Shown piece after piece: positions 1-9,618 of a DNA stretch of 64,000 nucleotides (position 1 is its first letter; each line of letters opens with the position of its first letter). The DNA is taken from positions 372,001-436,000 of the forward strand of contig JAFGFJ010000006.1 of the NCBI GenBank assembly GCA_016931155.1, given 5' to 3'. The notes beneath the pieces were generated by a model, which saw only the letters and a list, made by a program, of their open reading frames with translations, ran no database searches and was not told the DNA's origin. The position numbers were made by a program, and so were the translations under genes. The stretch is from Candidatus Dojkabacteria bacterium. GTDB lineage: Bacteria; Patescibacteria; Dojkabacteria; B142; JAFGFJ01.

Positions 1-2
1 TT

Positions 3-1229
3 GATCTAAAAGCATTTGAGGCGGGATACAATTTCGATCTTTCCGGTGTAGAACAAATAAAAGTGCCATTTAAAAAAAATGAGAAGTGGAAGAATTCCAT
101 GATTATAACCGGGAATGCGGCGGTAGCACTAGGTTCTATTTCAGCAGGAGTAAGAGCATATTATAGCTACCCAATGACACCTTCTTCATCTATTCTTTCA
201 TACCATGCGGACTTTTATAAAGATACAGGGGTTTTGGTTAAGCAAGCTGAAGATGAAATCACGGCAATTCAGATGGCTATAGGTAGTATGTTTATGGGAA
301 CGCGGGCTCTTGTCGCCACTTCAGGAGGTGGTTTTGATCTCATGACGGAAACGATTTCTTTGTCTGGAATGACTGAAACTCCACTTGTATGTGTTATAGG
401 GCAACGACCAGGTCCAGCAACTGGTCTTCCTACCTGGACAGCAGATGGTGATCTAAATCTTGCAATTTATGCAGGGCATGGAGAATTTCCAAGATGTGTT
501 ATTGCGGCAAGTGATCTGGAATCAGTTTATACGCTTACTCAAAGAGCTTTTGATATCGCTGAAAAATATCAGATACCTGTTCTGATGCTAACAGATAAAC
601 AAATTGCTGAGGCTCTTTTCAATATTGACTCTTTTCCAAAAGACTCTGAAGTAAAGAGGTATCTGGTTGAGGGTGATGAATTGAAAAGATTAATTTCTTC
701 TGACAGGTATAAGTTTGTGAATAATGGAATATCGAGCAGGTGGCTACCTGGATCATCGGAAGCAACTTTTGTAGCAAATGGTGATGAGCATATGGAAGAT
801 GGAAGTGTAAACGAAGAAGCAGTAAATGCAAAACAAATGATGGAAAAGAGAATGAAAAAGCTGGAAACTCTATATCAAGAACTACCCAGTCCGATGCTTT
901 ATGGAGAGGAAACTGCTGATATTGTTTTTGTAGGATGGGGAAGTGCTAAGGCTGCAATTTTGGATGCTATGGATCAGTTGAAAAAGGCGAAGTCAAGTCA
1001 AAGTATATCCTACCTCCATTTTGACTATATTTATCCATTAAAAACAGAGGAAATTATGGATTTGTCAGAAAAAGCAAGGAAGGTTGTGCTTGTAGAAAAT
1101 AATTATTCTGGACAATTGGGCAATTTAATTGTACAAAAAACTGGTTATAGATTTAATGAGCTACTTCTGAAGTACGATGGAAGACCGTTTTTTGTGGAGG
1201 ATATATTAAATTATTTAAAGAAGCTATGA
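3..1229 (+). CDS. 2-oxoacid:ferredoxin oxidoreductase, alpha subunit (5' end cut by window)
   Basis: This is the pyrimidine-binding/core subunit of a 2-oxoacid (pyruvate, 2-oxoglutarate or branched-chain) ferredoxin oxidoreductase, which oxidatively decarboxylates 2-oxoacids to acyl-CoA and reduced ferredoxin in the cytoplasm. The frame is open from base 3, and residues upstream of the first GTG (position 63) read smoothly into the protein, so the gene starts outside the window. It is probably the fused gamma-alpha type. Visible motifs are GNAAVALGSISAG and YYSYPMTPSS near the start, then a core with ATSGGGFDLMTE and GQRPGPATGLPT. The stop overlaps the beta-subunit start by 4 nt, indicating translational coupling. 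Substrate specificity cannot be told from sequence. The family is confident. Confidence 0.9.
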   Translation, partial: DLKAFEAGYNFDLSGVEQIKVPFKKNEKWKNSMIITGNAAVALGSISAGVRAYYSYPMTPSSSILSYHADFYKDTGVLVKQAEDEITAIQMAIGSMFMGTRALVATSGGGFDLMTETISLSGMTETPLVCVIGQRPGPATGLPTWTADGDLNLAIYAGHGEFPRCVIAASDLESVYTLTQRAFDIAEKYQIPVLMLTDKQIAEALFNIDSFPKDSEVKRYLVEGDELKRLISSDRYKFVNNGISSRWLPGSSEATFVANGDEHMEDGSVNEEAVNAKQMMEKRMKKLETLYQELPSPMLYGEETADIVFVGWGSAKAAILDAMDQLKKAKSSQSISYLHFDYIYPLKTEEIMDLSEKARKVVLVENNYSGQLGNLIVQKTGYRFNELLLKYDGRPFFVEDILNYLKKL

Positions 1230-2107
1230 ATTGCAGTAAATGTATACAAATGTTTGATTATTATTCTGATAATATTTTTACCTGGTGCACCAACTGTGGT
1301 AACTACGGAATTTTTTCAGCAGTAAAGAGGGCACTTGTTGCGGAAGAAATCGATCCGAAGGATGCTCTTCTCTGTTTTGATATTGGTTGTAATGGAAATG
1401 GATCGGACAAAATAAGTGGGTACAGATTCCACGGACTTCATGGGAGAGTTCTACCGTTTGCTGCTGGTGCAAGTCTTGCAAATAGAAAAATTAAAGTCAT
1501 TGCCTTCGGTGGAGATGGCGGTACTTTGAGTGAAGGTATTAATCATCTTGTACATTCTGTAAGATCAAATTATGATTTCACCTTTATTCTCCATAACAAC
1601 GAAAACTACGGATTAACAACTGGACAAGCGTCTCTGACAACGAGAAAGGGTAAACCAATGAATGCTGCTCCCGATGGGGTAGTAGTGGAACCAATGAATG
1701 TTATGGAATTTATTTTAGGGCTAAAACCGTCCTTTGCAGCAAGAGCTTTCTCTGGAGATGTGAAGCATATGACCGAAATAATAAGAGCTGGAATTAAACA
1801 CCGCGGGTTTTCTTTTATTGAGATTCTTCAAAATTGTACGACGTATAATGCAGAGACACCTCATGAATGGTATCAAGAGAGGGTTTATGATATTTCGAAA
1901 TTAAAAGGATATAACAAAGCTGATTTGGAATCTGCGAAGGAAGTTTCGAAGGATCTGGAGGAAAATATTGCGACTGGTGTATTGTACGAAGATGAAGATA
2001 GTGTAGACTTTTATTCAAGGCTTGCTAACAGGAAAGGAACACAAACAGAGCTGGTTGATGAGGTGAAAAACTATGAAATAGGCAATTTTCTGTCGCGATT
2101 TAATTAG
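1226..2107 (+). CDS. 2-oxoacid:ferredoxin oxidoreductase, beta (TPP-binding) subunit
   Basis: This is the thiamine-pyrophosphate-binding partner of the preceding alpha subunit. An N-terminal CTNCGNYG motif is typical of the beta subunit. A TPP motif, GGDGGTLSEG ending about 25 residues later in HNNENYG, is complete. FHGLHGRVLPFAAGASLANR is the conserved pre-TPP block. Its 293 residues match the family length. Coupling with the alpha gene by ATGA overlap suggests equimolar synthesis. With the convergent ADP-forming acyl-CoA synthetase it would let the cell make ATP from 2-oxoacids by substrate-level phosphorylation, which is an inference from context. Confidence 0.92.
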   Translation: MNCSKCIQMFDYYSDNIFTWCTNCGNYGIFSAVKRALVAEEIDPKDALLCFDIGCNGNGSDKISGYRFHGLHGRVLPFAAGASLANRKIKVIAFGGDGGTLSEGINHLVHSVRSNYDFTFILHNNENYGLTTGQASLTTRKGKPMNAAPDGVVVEPMNVMEFILGLKPSFAARAFSGDVKHMTEIIRAGIKHRGFSFIEILQNCTTYNAETPHEWYQERVYDISKLKGYNKADLESAKEVSKDLEENIATGVLYEDEDSVDFYSRLANRKGTQTELVDEVKNYEIGNFLSRFN

Positions 2108-2221
2108 GCAATTGTTTATTAAGCTAGTAGGAGACACGACCTTCTTCACACTGTTTTTCGACCATTGAGATTCTTTTGCATGGTCAGTTTATTGTTTAGG
2201 GAAGTACTTATCCAATTAAGC

Positions 2222-2309
2222 TTATCTATTCATTGAAGATTATCTGTTCATAAATATTTATCTACTCATGAAAGCTTGTTTACCACGAAAGCTTATTTGC
2301 GCACAAAGA
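2222..2309. repeat. Degenerate ~18-bp tandem repeat
   Basis: Five imperfect head-to-tail units of 17-18 bp begin at about 2222, 2240, 2258, 2276 and 2293, each starting TTATCT/TTGTTT/TTATTT and continuing with a TCAT or CAC core. The last unit runs into the 3' end of the acyl-CoA synthetase gene and encodes its C-terminal residues. No clear terminator hairpin was seen in this convergent intergenic region. Confidence 0.45.
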
Positions 2310-4410
2310 TTTTAATATCGACTGCAACACATCTTTCCTTTGTTATCATTGCTGGATTGATATCGATAGATTCAATTTCGGGATAAAGAAGAACAAGCTT
2401 TTGAACGGACTCAATTGTATCTATTAGCTTTTCGTAAGCTAAAGCTTGAAGCCCTCGTGTTCCCTTTACTACAGTTGAGATTTTTGTTTTATCTATCATT
2501 TCCATTATTTGATTTCTGGACATCGGAACAAGTCCGGTTGATGTATCCTTATATACTTCTGTGTAAATACCTCCCTTGCCGAACAATACAATATGTCCAA
2601 ATCCTTTACCATTATTATAAACAAGAGAATCGCCATCTCTGTTTGTGCCAATTATCAATTCTTCATCTGCCCTGATCTGTTCTTGAACCAGTATTATAGG
2701 TGATTTATTGTTTGTAGCATTATAAATGTTCTTCTTGAGTTGAATGTAAGCTGATTGAAGCTCGTTTTCATTTGAAATGTTTAAAAATAGTGCTTTAAAG
2801 TCCGTTTTATGGCTGATATCTTCGGTTGAGGCTTTCAGCACAAGAGGATATCGAGTCTTATTTGCAAAAAGAATAGCTTCGTCAATATTTTTAACAACTG
2901 CTTCTTTAGGTAAATCAAAATTCACCTCAGATGCAAGTTTTCTTACTAGATTCTCCGGTAGTGGTGTGGATTTATCTGAAAGATACTTCAAGATCTCGTT
3001 ACTATATTTTGACTCACCTTTAAAAATACTGTCGCTGCTCGCAACTTTTAGTCTTGAAGAAATCAGTGAATAATCAGTCAGTTTTTTGAGAGCATATATT
3101 GCATTCTCCGGTGAGTCGAAAGAAGCGATCTTATTATTATAAAGTCTTTCCAAGCCCGCCTCAATATATCGTCCACCAATAAAGACTGGAATAACTGGTT
3201 TCTCTCCAGTTAGGGAGAAATTTATCAACAGTTTAGCAGTTTCCTCTATTTGAGTGACAATTTGTGGTGAGAGAAGACAGATAATTGAGTCAATATTTTG
3301 ATCTTTAATGGCAATATTCAAGGCAGTATTGTATCTATCTGCCTGTGCATCTCCGATTATGTCTATTGGATTGTTGACACTAGCTGCAGCTGGAAGTGAT
3401 TTTTTTAGTAATTTCCTTGACTTTTCTGTCGGTTCTGCAAGTTTTAACCCTGCCTTTACAATCTCATCTGTCATAATTATCCCCGGACCGCCAGCGTTTG
3501 TAATGATTGCTACTTTATCACCTTTAGTTTTCTTTGAGTACGAGAGTATCATAAGTGTGTTGAACATCTTTTCTATTCCATCAACCTGTATTATGCCGTA
3601 CTGCTGGAGAGCAGTTCTTGTAATGATTGATGATCCTGCAAGTGAGCCGGTGTGTGATGAAATGGCTTTTTGTGCTTCCTGTGTTTCTCCTGGGTGAAGT
3701 ACTACAACAGGCTTAAGGGAATTTTTTCTAATAAGCTCAAGGAGATCTCTTCCGTTCTCAAACTCTTCAATGTACATTCCGATGACTTTTATTCTATCGT
3801 CTTTTAGCCAGTGTTCTAAAAAATCCAGCTCATTCAGGTCGGATTTGTTTCCTAGTGAAACAAAGTGCGAAAACCCGAGATTTTTTTTCATTGCAAGGTC
3901 AAGAAGGGCAGTGTTGAATGCCCCTGATTGTGAAACAAATGCAATATTCCCTTCCTCGATGTCTTGTGCTGCAAAGGTAGCATCAAGCTTATTCCTGGTT
4001 ACAGCTATGCCCAAACAATTTGGACCCAGTATTCTAAGCCCATTTTTGCTGGCATAAGCAACTATCTTTTCTTCCAGTTTTTTCCCCTCTTTTCCAGTTT
4101 CACTGAATCCTGCTGAAATAATAATTGCGTATTTAACTTTTTTTTCAGCACAATCTTTTATTACGTCGAAAACGAATTGGGAAGGAATTACGATCACAGC
4201 TACTTCAACAGCATCTGAGATACAGCCTACTTTTGGATAGCATTTGTTTCCAAAAATTTCCTTGTAATTTGGATTTACTGGATATACCCTGCCCTCATAT
4301 CCTTCAGAGATTATATTGTTGTATATAATTGTTCCCAGTTTTGTTGTGTTATCAGAGACACCGATCACTGCGATAGATTTTGGATTAAATAGGCTGTCCA
4401 GATTTGTCAT
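2293..4410 (-). CDS. ADP-forming acetate/acyl-CoA synthetase (fused alpha-beta)
   Basis: This enzyme converts acyl-CoA, ADP and phosphate to acid, CoA and ATP, the final energy-conserving step of fermentation in many archaea and CPR bacteria. Domains in order are an N-terminal CoA-binding Rossmann domain (residues ~1-130, IAVIGVSDNTTKLG), succinyl-CoA-ligase-like domains with the phosphohistidine loop SSHTGSLAGS at about 250, and a C-terminal ATP-grasp domain (~480-705; PLVLKASTEDISHKTD, VGKGG-like GFGHIVLFGKGG). The 705-residue length fits single-chain enzymes with fused subunits. It lies convergent to the ferredoxin oxidoreductase, which could supply its substrate. Acyl specificity is not determined. 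Confidence 0.92.
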   Translation of the reverse strand: MTNLDSLFNPKSIAVIGVSDNTTKLGTIIYNNIISEGYEGRVYPVNPNYKEIFGNKCYPKVGCISDAVEVAVIVIPSQFVFDVIKDCAEKKVKYAIIISAGFSETGKEGKKLEEKIVAYASKNGLRILGPNCLGIAVTRNKLDATFAAQDIEEGNIAFVSQSGAFNTALLDLAMKKNLGFSHFVSLGNKSDLNELDFLEHWLKDDRIKVIGMYIEEFENGRDLLELIRKNSLKPVVVLHPGETQEAQKAISSHTGSLAGSSIITRTALQQYGIIQVDGIEKMFNTLMILSYSKKTKGDKVAIITNAGGPGIIMTDEIVKAGLKLAEPTEKSRKLLKKSLPAAASVNNPIDIIGDAQADRYNTALNIAIKDQNIDSIICLLSPQIVTQIEETAKLLINFSLTGEKPVIPVFIGGRYIEAGLERLYNNKIASFDSPENAIYALKKLTDYSLISSRLKVASSDSIFKGESKYSNEILKYLSDKSTPLPENLVRKLASEVNFDLPKEAVVKNIDEAILFANKTRYPLVLKASTEDISHKTDFKALFLNISNENELQSAYIQLKKNIYNATNNKSPIILVQEQIRADEELIIGTNRDGDSLVYNNGKGFGHIVLFGKGGIYTEVYKDTSTGLVPMSRNQIMEMIDKTKISTVVKGTRGLQALAYEKLIDTIESVQKLVLLYPEIESIDINPAMITKERCVAVDIKIFVRK

Positions 4411-4655
4411 GTCAAAGTAATGGTTTATTAATGGAAACAGTTTAGCAGAATTCTATCAGTTTGAAACATTGTCTTGCTTTTCAGTTGTTGTCTTTAGAGG
4501 CTTGTAGTTGATATCTTATACTTTAGAAAAACCAGGCAGAAAAGAAAATTATGTATCCAAGCGAGCAATATCTTCATTTATAAATAATAAGTAAAAGTCG
4601 ATTTATAAGGATACTACTTTGCTTCATGAGAATAATGGGGGTTAAGCTGGAACAT

Positions 4656-5837
4656 CTATTTTCCAATTTCAAAGTAATCCCTTTTCTCAAGTTTTTCAGG
4701 CATACATCTTTGATCAGATTTTTTTGAAGGAAGGTTGTGATCGTATTCGTAGCCTTTGCCATATCCCATGTCTTTCATAAGTTTTGTGGGTGCATTTCTA
4801 ATATGCATTGGGACAGGAAGATTCCCATATTTCAGAACGTCCTGTTTTGCTTTTTCAGCTGCTATATAAGAAATATTGTTCTTTGGAGATTTAGCCAGGT
4901 ATTCTGCGAGTTGTACGAGTGCAGTATTGCATTCTGGAATACCAAGCTTTTGGCAGGTGTCGAATACAACGTTTGCAAGTAGTAGTGCATTTGGATTTGC
5001 ATTTCCTATGTCTTCGCTTGCAAATCTCAAGAGTCTTCTTGCAATGTATAGGGGATCTTCTCCTGCTTCGAGCATTCTAACTATCCAGTAGACTCCGGCT
5101 GTTGCATTACTGCTCCTCAAACTTTTATGTATTGCTGAGATTATATTGAAATGCTCATCTCCTTTTTTGTCGTAACGGAGAAATCTTTGAATAGATTTTT
5201 CAATAACCTCTTTATTAATCTCTTTTTCTTTTGTAAGATTGGCAGAAATTTCAAGGCTGTTTAGGGCAAATCTCATATCTCCATTGCTCAGATCTGCGAG
5301 ATAAGCCAATGTTGTTTTTTTCATTTTCCTCTTTAAAGTTTTTAGTCCTCTTTCCAGAGCAATAATAATGTTTTCAGGAGAGTGGCTATTGAATACGAAA
5401 ACTCTTGTTCTTGAGAGCAGAGGAGAGATGACTGTGAAGCTTGGGTTTTCAGTTGTTGCTCCTATCAGAATTATCTCTCCAGATTCAACAAAGGGAAGAA
5501 GTGCGTCCTGCTGTGCCTTGTTCCATCTATGAATTTCGTCGACGAAGAGAATAGTAAGTCTGCGGTAGTCTTTATTTGCCTTGGCAGTAGTAATGACTTT
5601 TTTTAGGGTATCTTTCCCATCAATTACAGCTGAAATTCTAATGAAATCAGAGAAGACGGTTTTAGAAATAATTTCAGCAAGTGTGGTTTTTCCGCTTGCA
5701 GGTGGACCCCAGAAAATCATGCTTGGAATTTTTCCTGAGTCTATTAGTATACGTAAGGAACCGTCTTCTCCTGTGAGATGTTCCTGCCCAATAAACTCTT
5801 CAAGTGTCTTTGGTCTGAGTTGTGATGCTAGTGGCAT
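4656..5837 (-). CDS. rarA: Replication-associated recombination protein A (RarA/MgsA AAA ATPase)
   Basis: This is a clamp-loader-like AAA+ ATPase acting at stalled replication forks. It shows the N-terminal family signature PLASQLRPKTLEEFIGQEHL, Walker A GPPASGKTT (about residue 45), Walker B LFVDEIHRW, sensor 1 GATTENPSF, and the C-terminal MgsA tetramerisation region with DPLYIARRLLRFASEDIGNANP and GYEYDHN. The length of 393 is slightly short of the usual 420-450. The gene is monocistronic in this window, with no close neighbour. Confidence 0.93.
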   Translation of the reverse strand: MPLASQLRPKTLEEFIGQEHLTGEDGSLRILIDSGKIPSMIFWGPPASGKTTLAEIISKTVFSDFIRISAVIDGKDTLKKVITTAKANKDYRRLTILFVDEIHRWNKAQQDALLPFVESGEIILIGATTENPSFTVISPLLSRTRVFVFNSHSPENIIIALERGLKTLKRKMKKTTLAYLADLSNGDMRFALNSLEISANLTKEKEINKEVIEKSIQRFLRYDKKGDEHFNIISAIHKSLRSSNATAGVYWIVRMLEAGEDPLYIARRLLRFASEDIGNANPNALLLANVVFDTCQKLGIPECNTALVQLAEYLAKSPKNNISYIAAEKAKQDVLKYGNLPVPMHIRNAPTKLMKDMGYGKGYEYDHNLPSKKSDQRCMPEKLEKRDYFEIGK

Positions 5838-6048
5838 ATTGGCTTCGGTATAGTTACGGGTTATCTGATTCTATTTATAAATAAGCCAAAAGTCAACACA
5901 AGCGTGTGGGAAAACAATGATATTTGCAGGTGTAGTTTTGGAGACTTCTCGCAAATGTGCGTATTGTGTGATAAAAAATCCTTTCCAAATATTTTTTACT
6001 AGAAATATTAGTATTAGATACTATCAGACAAATCATATTCAAGCCCTA

Positions 6049-6077
6049 TTGCCTATATATTAGTTATAGAGTATAAT
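6049..6077 (+). promoter_or_regulatory. Sigma70-type promoter of the 6094 gene
   Basis: TTGCCT (6049-6054), a 17-bp spacer and a perfect TATAAT (6072-6077) lie just before the start at 6094. Transcription would begin at about 6084, giving a very short 5' leader. Confidence 0.6.
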
Positions 6078-6093
6078 TTTTGGGCAAACATTT

Positions 6094-6957
6094 ATGATGC
6101 AAATGCCAGATATACAAGAAAATATAGAAAATGAACAAGCTGGATTATTTGATCCAAGTTTTGCATACGAGGATCTGAGACTGCTGGAATATTTTTCTAC
6201 GCCTCAACAGGTACTTTCGGATGAGGAAGCAGATAAATATATTGACTTAATAAATACAGTTTTTCAACCCGACTTGGAAGTCAATCGTTCTCACGCCTTA
6301 GGATATAAAGTAATGCTTGGTATGGTGGGTGTCGGGGGTGATTTTGCAGCGGGTCTTGAAGAAATCTCTGCTGAGGAAGATAGACTGCAATATGTGATAA
6401 TGATGTCTCGCAGGGATAAGTATGTAAATTATGTAAGTCCATTATACACAAAAGGATATAGTGCTTTAGCGACAAATGATCCTTCTCGAATAAAAGATTA
6501 CTCAAAATGGAATTTTAACAACCAGCAGGAAGCGTATGAATATTTTAGTAAGTACATTGAATATGCTAACAGTAATGTTGATTTCATCAAATTTCTTGGA
6601 TATATTCTTTATTTTTTGGAACGGAGGGAATCTATTGAGACAGGAATTGATGACAATTCAACTGAGGGGCTAATTCAAATTACATCTGAGAATGACTATC
6701 TGCATAAAAGTGCGAGGATAGGAATATTTAATTTCTTTATATTTAATCAGATGTATCCACTTGATGATGACAAGAGAAAAACGGTTTTAGAGAGTCTTGG
6801 AATACCTGCGGAGAAGGTTCCAATATTAAACTTGATGGATGATGACCTTGTCAAGACCCTTTGGGAAGAAGATGCGAAAAGCATTGAGTGGGCACAAATA
6901 ATCGCGGGATGTTTTACATATTTTGATGCACGTTCGTGGTATAATGAAATACCATGA
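6094..6957 (+). CDS. Hypothetical protein, 287 aa
   Basis: I do not recognise a family. The protein is acidic and soluble in appearance, with no signal peptide or convincing membrane segment. It is rich in aromatic and charged helices (for example YEYFSKYIEYANSNVDFIKFLGYILYFLERR around residues 150-190). The start ATG follows a good promoter, and a second in-frame ATG lies two codons later. Its last bases overlap the next ORF by ATGA, so the two are probably co-translated. Confidence 0.75.
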   Translation: MMQMPDIQENIENEQAGLFDPSFAYEDLRLLEYFSTPQQVLSDEEADKYIDLINTVFQPDLEVNRSHALGYKVMLGMVGVGGDFAAGLEEISAEEDRLQYVIMMSRRDKYVNYVSPLYTKGYSALATNDPSRIKDYSKWNFNNQQEAYEYFSKYIEYANSNVDFIKFLGYILYFLERRESIETGIDDNSTEGLIQITSENDYLHKSARIGIFNFFIFNQMYPLDDDKRKTVLESLGIPAEKVPILNLMDDDLVKTLWEEDAKSIEWAQIIAGCFTYFDARSWYNEIP

Positions 6958-7181
6958 CAGATTATTCACCAGACTCAGGAAGTACATCTAGGAATTGTAC
7001 GGGTCAAGAGCAACAAATAATAGAAATGATAGAAGCAACGGAGGTTTCTCCTCGTGTTATAAAGATTATGAATGGGGCTGCAAGAGATTTAGGGGAAAGG
7101 CTTAAGAGTAGATACAATAATTCTCAGTTTGGCTTAGCTTCTGACTATGAATCTCGGCAGTGTCATCATGCTGAGCCATAG
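6954..7181 (+). CDS. Small hypothetical protein, 75 aa
   Basis: It overlaps the previous gene by 4 nt (ATGA), the main reason to call it real. The sequence is hydrophilic with no recognisable domain. A central helix-like stretch (EQQIIEMIEATEVSPRVIKIM) and a short C-terminus with QCHH are visible. No function can be proposed. Confidence 0.5.
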   Translation: MTDYSPDSGSTSRNCTGQEQQIIEMIEATEVSPRVIKIMNGAARDLGERLKSRYNNSQFGLASDYESRQCHHAEP

Positions 7182-7400
7182 TTCTTTTTCTTCTCAAGCT
7201 TACGGTCTTTGGTGTTGGTATTTCTTGTGGTGTCTGTAATGATTACTATCCCGTTGACGTTTCTATACTAAAGATAGACTATGTCTTAACTTTTGAACAT
7301 ATGCATGTTGGATATATTGAATCTGTTGTGACTTTATTGTATCTTCCTTTTTTTCCTCTTATACTTTTATGTTCCATTTTATTTCTCAATTTTCTTTGCT

Positions 7401-7766
7401 ATGCAAATCAAGCTGATAGGGGATAACATAAAGATACTTCCGAATATGAGGGATATTGTTAATGAAAAATTTATTACTGAGATGGAAAAACATCTAGTCA
7501 ATTTCGATGAGGATATGAAATTTGCCACTCTTAAGGTAAGAAAAAGAGAAAATAAAGGTGAGTATAAAGTCAATTTTAATATGTGGCTTCCCGGAAAGGA
7601 ACAGATTTTTGCTGAATGCAAATCACACAATTTTTTAAGTGCAATAGTTGATCTCAGGGAAAAGGTTGAGAGACAGATAAAAAGCTATAAGGGTAAACTT
7701 AACAAGCCAAAGAAGTCTTTCAAGGATATGCTTGGTTTCTGGAAAAAAATAAGTATAAGGAGATAA
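7401..7766 (+). CDS. Ribosome hibernation promoting factor / RaiA family
   Basis: This short HPF/YfiA-type protein binds the 30S decoding centre in resting cells. The 121-residue length, the opening beta-strand MQIKLIGDNIKILPNMRDIVNEKF, central KVRKRENKGEYKVNFNMWLPGKEQIFAE, and a helix ending VDLREKVERQIKSYKGKL match the family. It lacks the long C-terminal dimerisation domain, so it is a short-form protein. The C-terminal tail is basic. The gene stands alone between divergent or convergent neighbours. Confidence 0.8.
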   Translation: MQIKLIGDNIKILPNMRDIVNEKFITEMEKHLVNFDEDMKFATLKVRKRENKGEYKVNFNMWLPGKEQIFAECKSHNFLSAIVDLREKVERQIKSYKGKLNKPKKSFKDMLGFWKKISIRR

Positions 7767-7838
7767 TATATCTGCTGTCATCTCAAAAATATAGTTTGTC
7801 TGATAATCGACAGGAATTGGCGGTTATTACAAAGAAAG

Positions 7839-9602
7839 CTAGAATATCATTGGTATAGGTTCGTTTTCTTTACCTTCAATGTTCTTTCTTAGAACTGAAT
7901 CAATTAGAATATAGTCTTTATCCTTTTTTATGTCTAATGTTGAAAAAGTAAGTTTGTCAATAAAAGATGATAATGGTTCGGATGAGGGTACTGAAAGTAA
8001 TATTCTGTATCTGTCGAAGTTAAAAATTATGTAATGGTAAAGCATGCCATCTTGGCAGTCAGGATAAGTATTGCAATCGATTTCTTCTGAGTAATAATCT
8101 GCCTTAATATTATCCCCGTTGATTTTTATACTAATCTCACTACTGTTTTGACCTGGAATACGAGTAATGCTTTCGTTGAGGATGTCCTCTGCTGTATAGG
8201 TTTTGTTGTAGTAGTCTACGTTATAGATATTGTCATTGTCAGCGTATTGAACATAAAATTCAGGCACAACATTTTTTGTTTTCATAGAGTAAGTTTCTAA
8301 TGCTTTGTTGTACAACCTATCGCCCTCTTCACCTTCTGGGTAGAAATCTCTGTCTGTAAGGTATGCAGGATTATATTGATTCTGAAAAAGAATCGGAACA
8401 TCAATCCCTGAAAATATTGTATTTTTATCGCTAAAGGTTAGAAGTTTGACGGAGTTTTTTGCAAGATAGTCCATTGTATTCTCATATAGCTTGAAGAAAT
8501 TCGTACTATCTGTATCTCTTACCTCTACATCATATCCAAATGTAAATACACTTGCGACTTCCTCAAATATTTTCTTGCTTTTTTCCGTTTTTATTTCTTG
8601 TGTAATTAGAAGATTTTCTTTGGAAACTGAATCAATATACTGCTCAGATCTGAGAACTTCATAGTTTGTACCATTGATATAGTGCCTGTAAATTAGCTTT
8701 TTTCTTGGTAGGTCAATATTGGTATTATCAACGTAAGTGCCCGCAAAATTACATACAATTTCTGATTCGTAAGACAATAAATAAGTATTGTCTTCTACCC
8801 TTTCAATTTCAACCACTTTTCCAAAATACTCAGCAACGGGGTCAGAAGTAGTTTTTTCTGTGTCCACGGTGTCCGGATTCTCCTTGAAAATCGTATCAAT
8901 GAAAGTATCATTAAATGCTTGCTTTATTGCATACTTACCACCTTGGAAGTAAATGTACTCGTTTCCGGTTATAAGGTAGTAGCTGATAAGATCTCCGTTT
9001 TCCCTTGTATCTATATTTTTTACGTAGAAGCCTTCTCCGTTAACAAACTCATAATAATTATTTATCGAGGATTTGATATCACCATACAAGTTACAAATCT
9101 TGTGGGCAGGGCCGACTTCAATCTTGTTAATTGTAGAACTAAAAGAATATGTCTTTTGCGTTGCTTCAGCTACAAGTTTTTCTGCTCTAATATCTTTTAT
9201 TAGTGAATTATTAGCTACAATATTAGATGAGGTAATGAGGTTTGAGTTTAATAATCCCTGAGGATTGTTTTCAATTACACTGGAAAGAAACTCAGACTTT
9301 TGGACTTTGTTTAGAACAACCTGATCTTTCTGTGAGTTTGGTGTACTAAAATAAAAATAACTACTTACTGCACCAAGAATTACTACAAAAGGAAACAGAA
9401 GAATTATGATGTGAATAGCAAGCCCCATTCTGAAATTGAGTAAACTCCTGGTATTTGTAAGTAGGGATTGATATCCCTTTTCTCCAATTAGTTTTGACTT
9501 TAATTTTTGTTCAAAAACATCTGAAGGCATGGAATTATCTGCCCTCATTTCTTCAAGCAATTTGCTGAGTTCGTCTTTATTATTTTTCTTTTCTTTATTC
9601 AT
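7839..9602 (-). CDS. Membrane-anchored protein, putative anti-sigma factor partner of the ECF sigma
   Basis: The ATG at 9602 (MNKEKKNNKDELSKLL) is preferred over an upstream start at 9641, because the latter would overlap the sigma-factor gene by 23 nt. A cytoplasmic N-terminal part of about 55 residues precedes one membrane segment (GLAIHIIILLFPFVVILGAVSSYFYF). A large extracytoplasmic domain of about 500 residues follows, with no family I recognise but many Tyr/Asn/Asp residues and a CNTYPDC motif. Location 17 nt downstream of an ECF sigma gene and this topology suggest an anti-sigma or signal-sensing role, which is inference from context. Confidence 0.7.
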   Translation of the reverse strand: MNKEKKNNKDELSKLLEEMRADNSMPSDVFEQKLKSKLIGEKGYQSLLTNTRSLLNFRMGLAIHIIILLFPFVVILGAVSSYFYFSTPNSQKDQVVLNKVQKSEFLSSVIENNPQGLLNSNLITSSNIVANNSLIKDIRAEKLVAEATQKTYSFSSTINKIEVGPAHKICNLYGDIKSSINNYYEFVNGEGFYVKNIDTRENGDLISYYLITGNEYIYFQGGKYAIKQAFNDTFIDTIFKENPDTVDTEKTTSDPVAEYFGKVVEIERVEDNTYLLSYESEIVCNFAGTYVDNTNIDLPRKKLIYRHYINGTNYEVLRSEQYIDSVSKENLLITQEIKTEKSKKIFEEVASVFTFGYDVEVRDTDSTNFFKLYENTMDYLAKNSVKLLTFSDKNTIFSGIDVPILFQNQYNPAYLTDRDFYPEGEEGDRLYNKALETYSMKTKNVVPEFYVQYADNDNIYNVDYYNKTYTAEDILNESITRIPGQNSSEISIKINGDNIKADYYSEEIDCNTYPDCQDGMLYHYIIFNFDRYRILLSVPSSEPLSSFIDKLTFSTLDIKKDKDYILIDSVLRKNIEGKENEPIPMIF

Positions 9603-9618
9603 TGCTAATAAATATAAG

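Noticed and set aside
4574..4762. 62-codon minus-strand ORF at the 3' end of rarA
   Set aside because: It overlaps rarA in another frame and has no start signal or homology that I can see.
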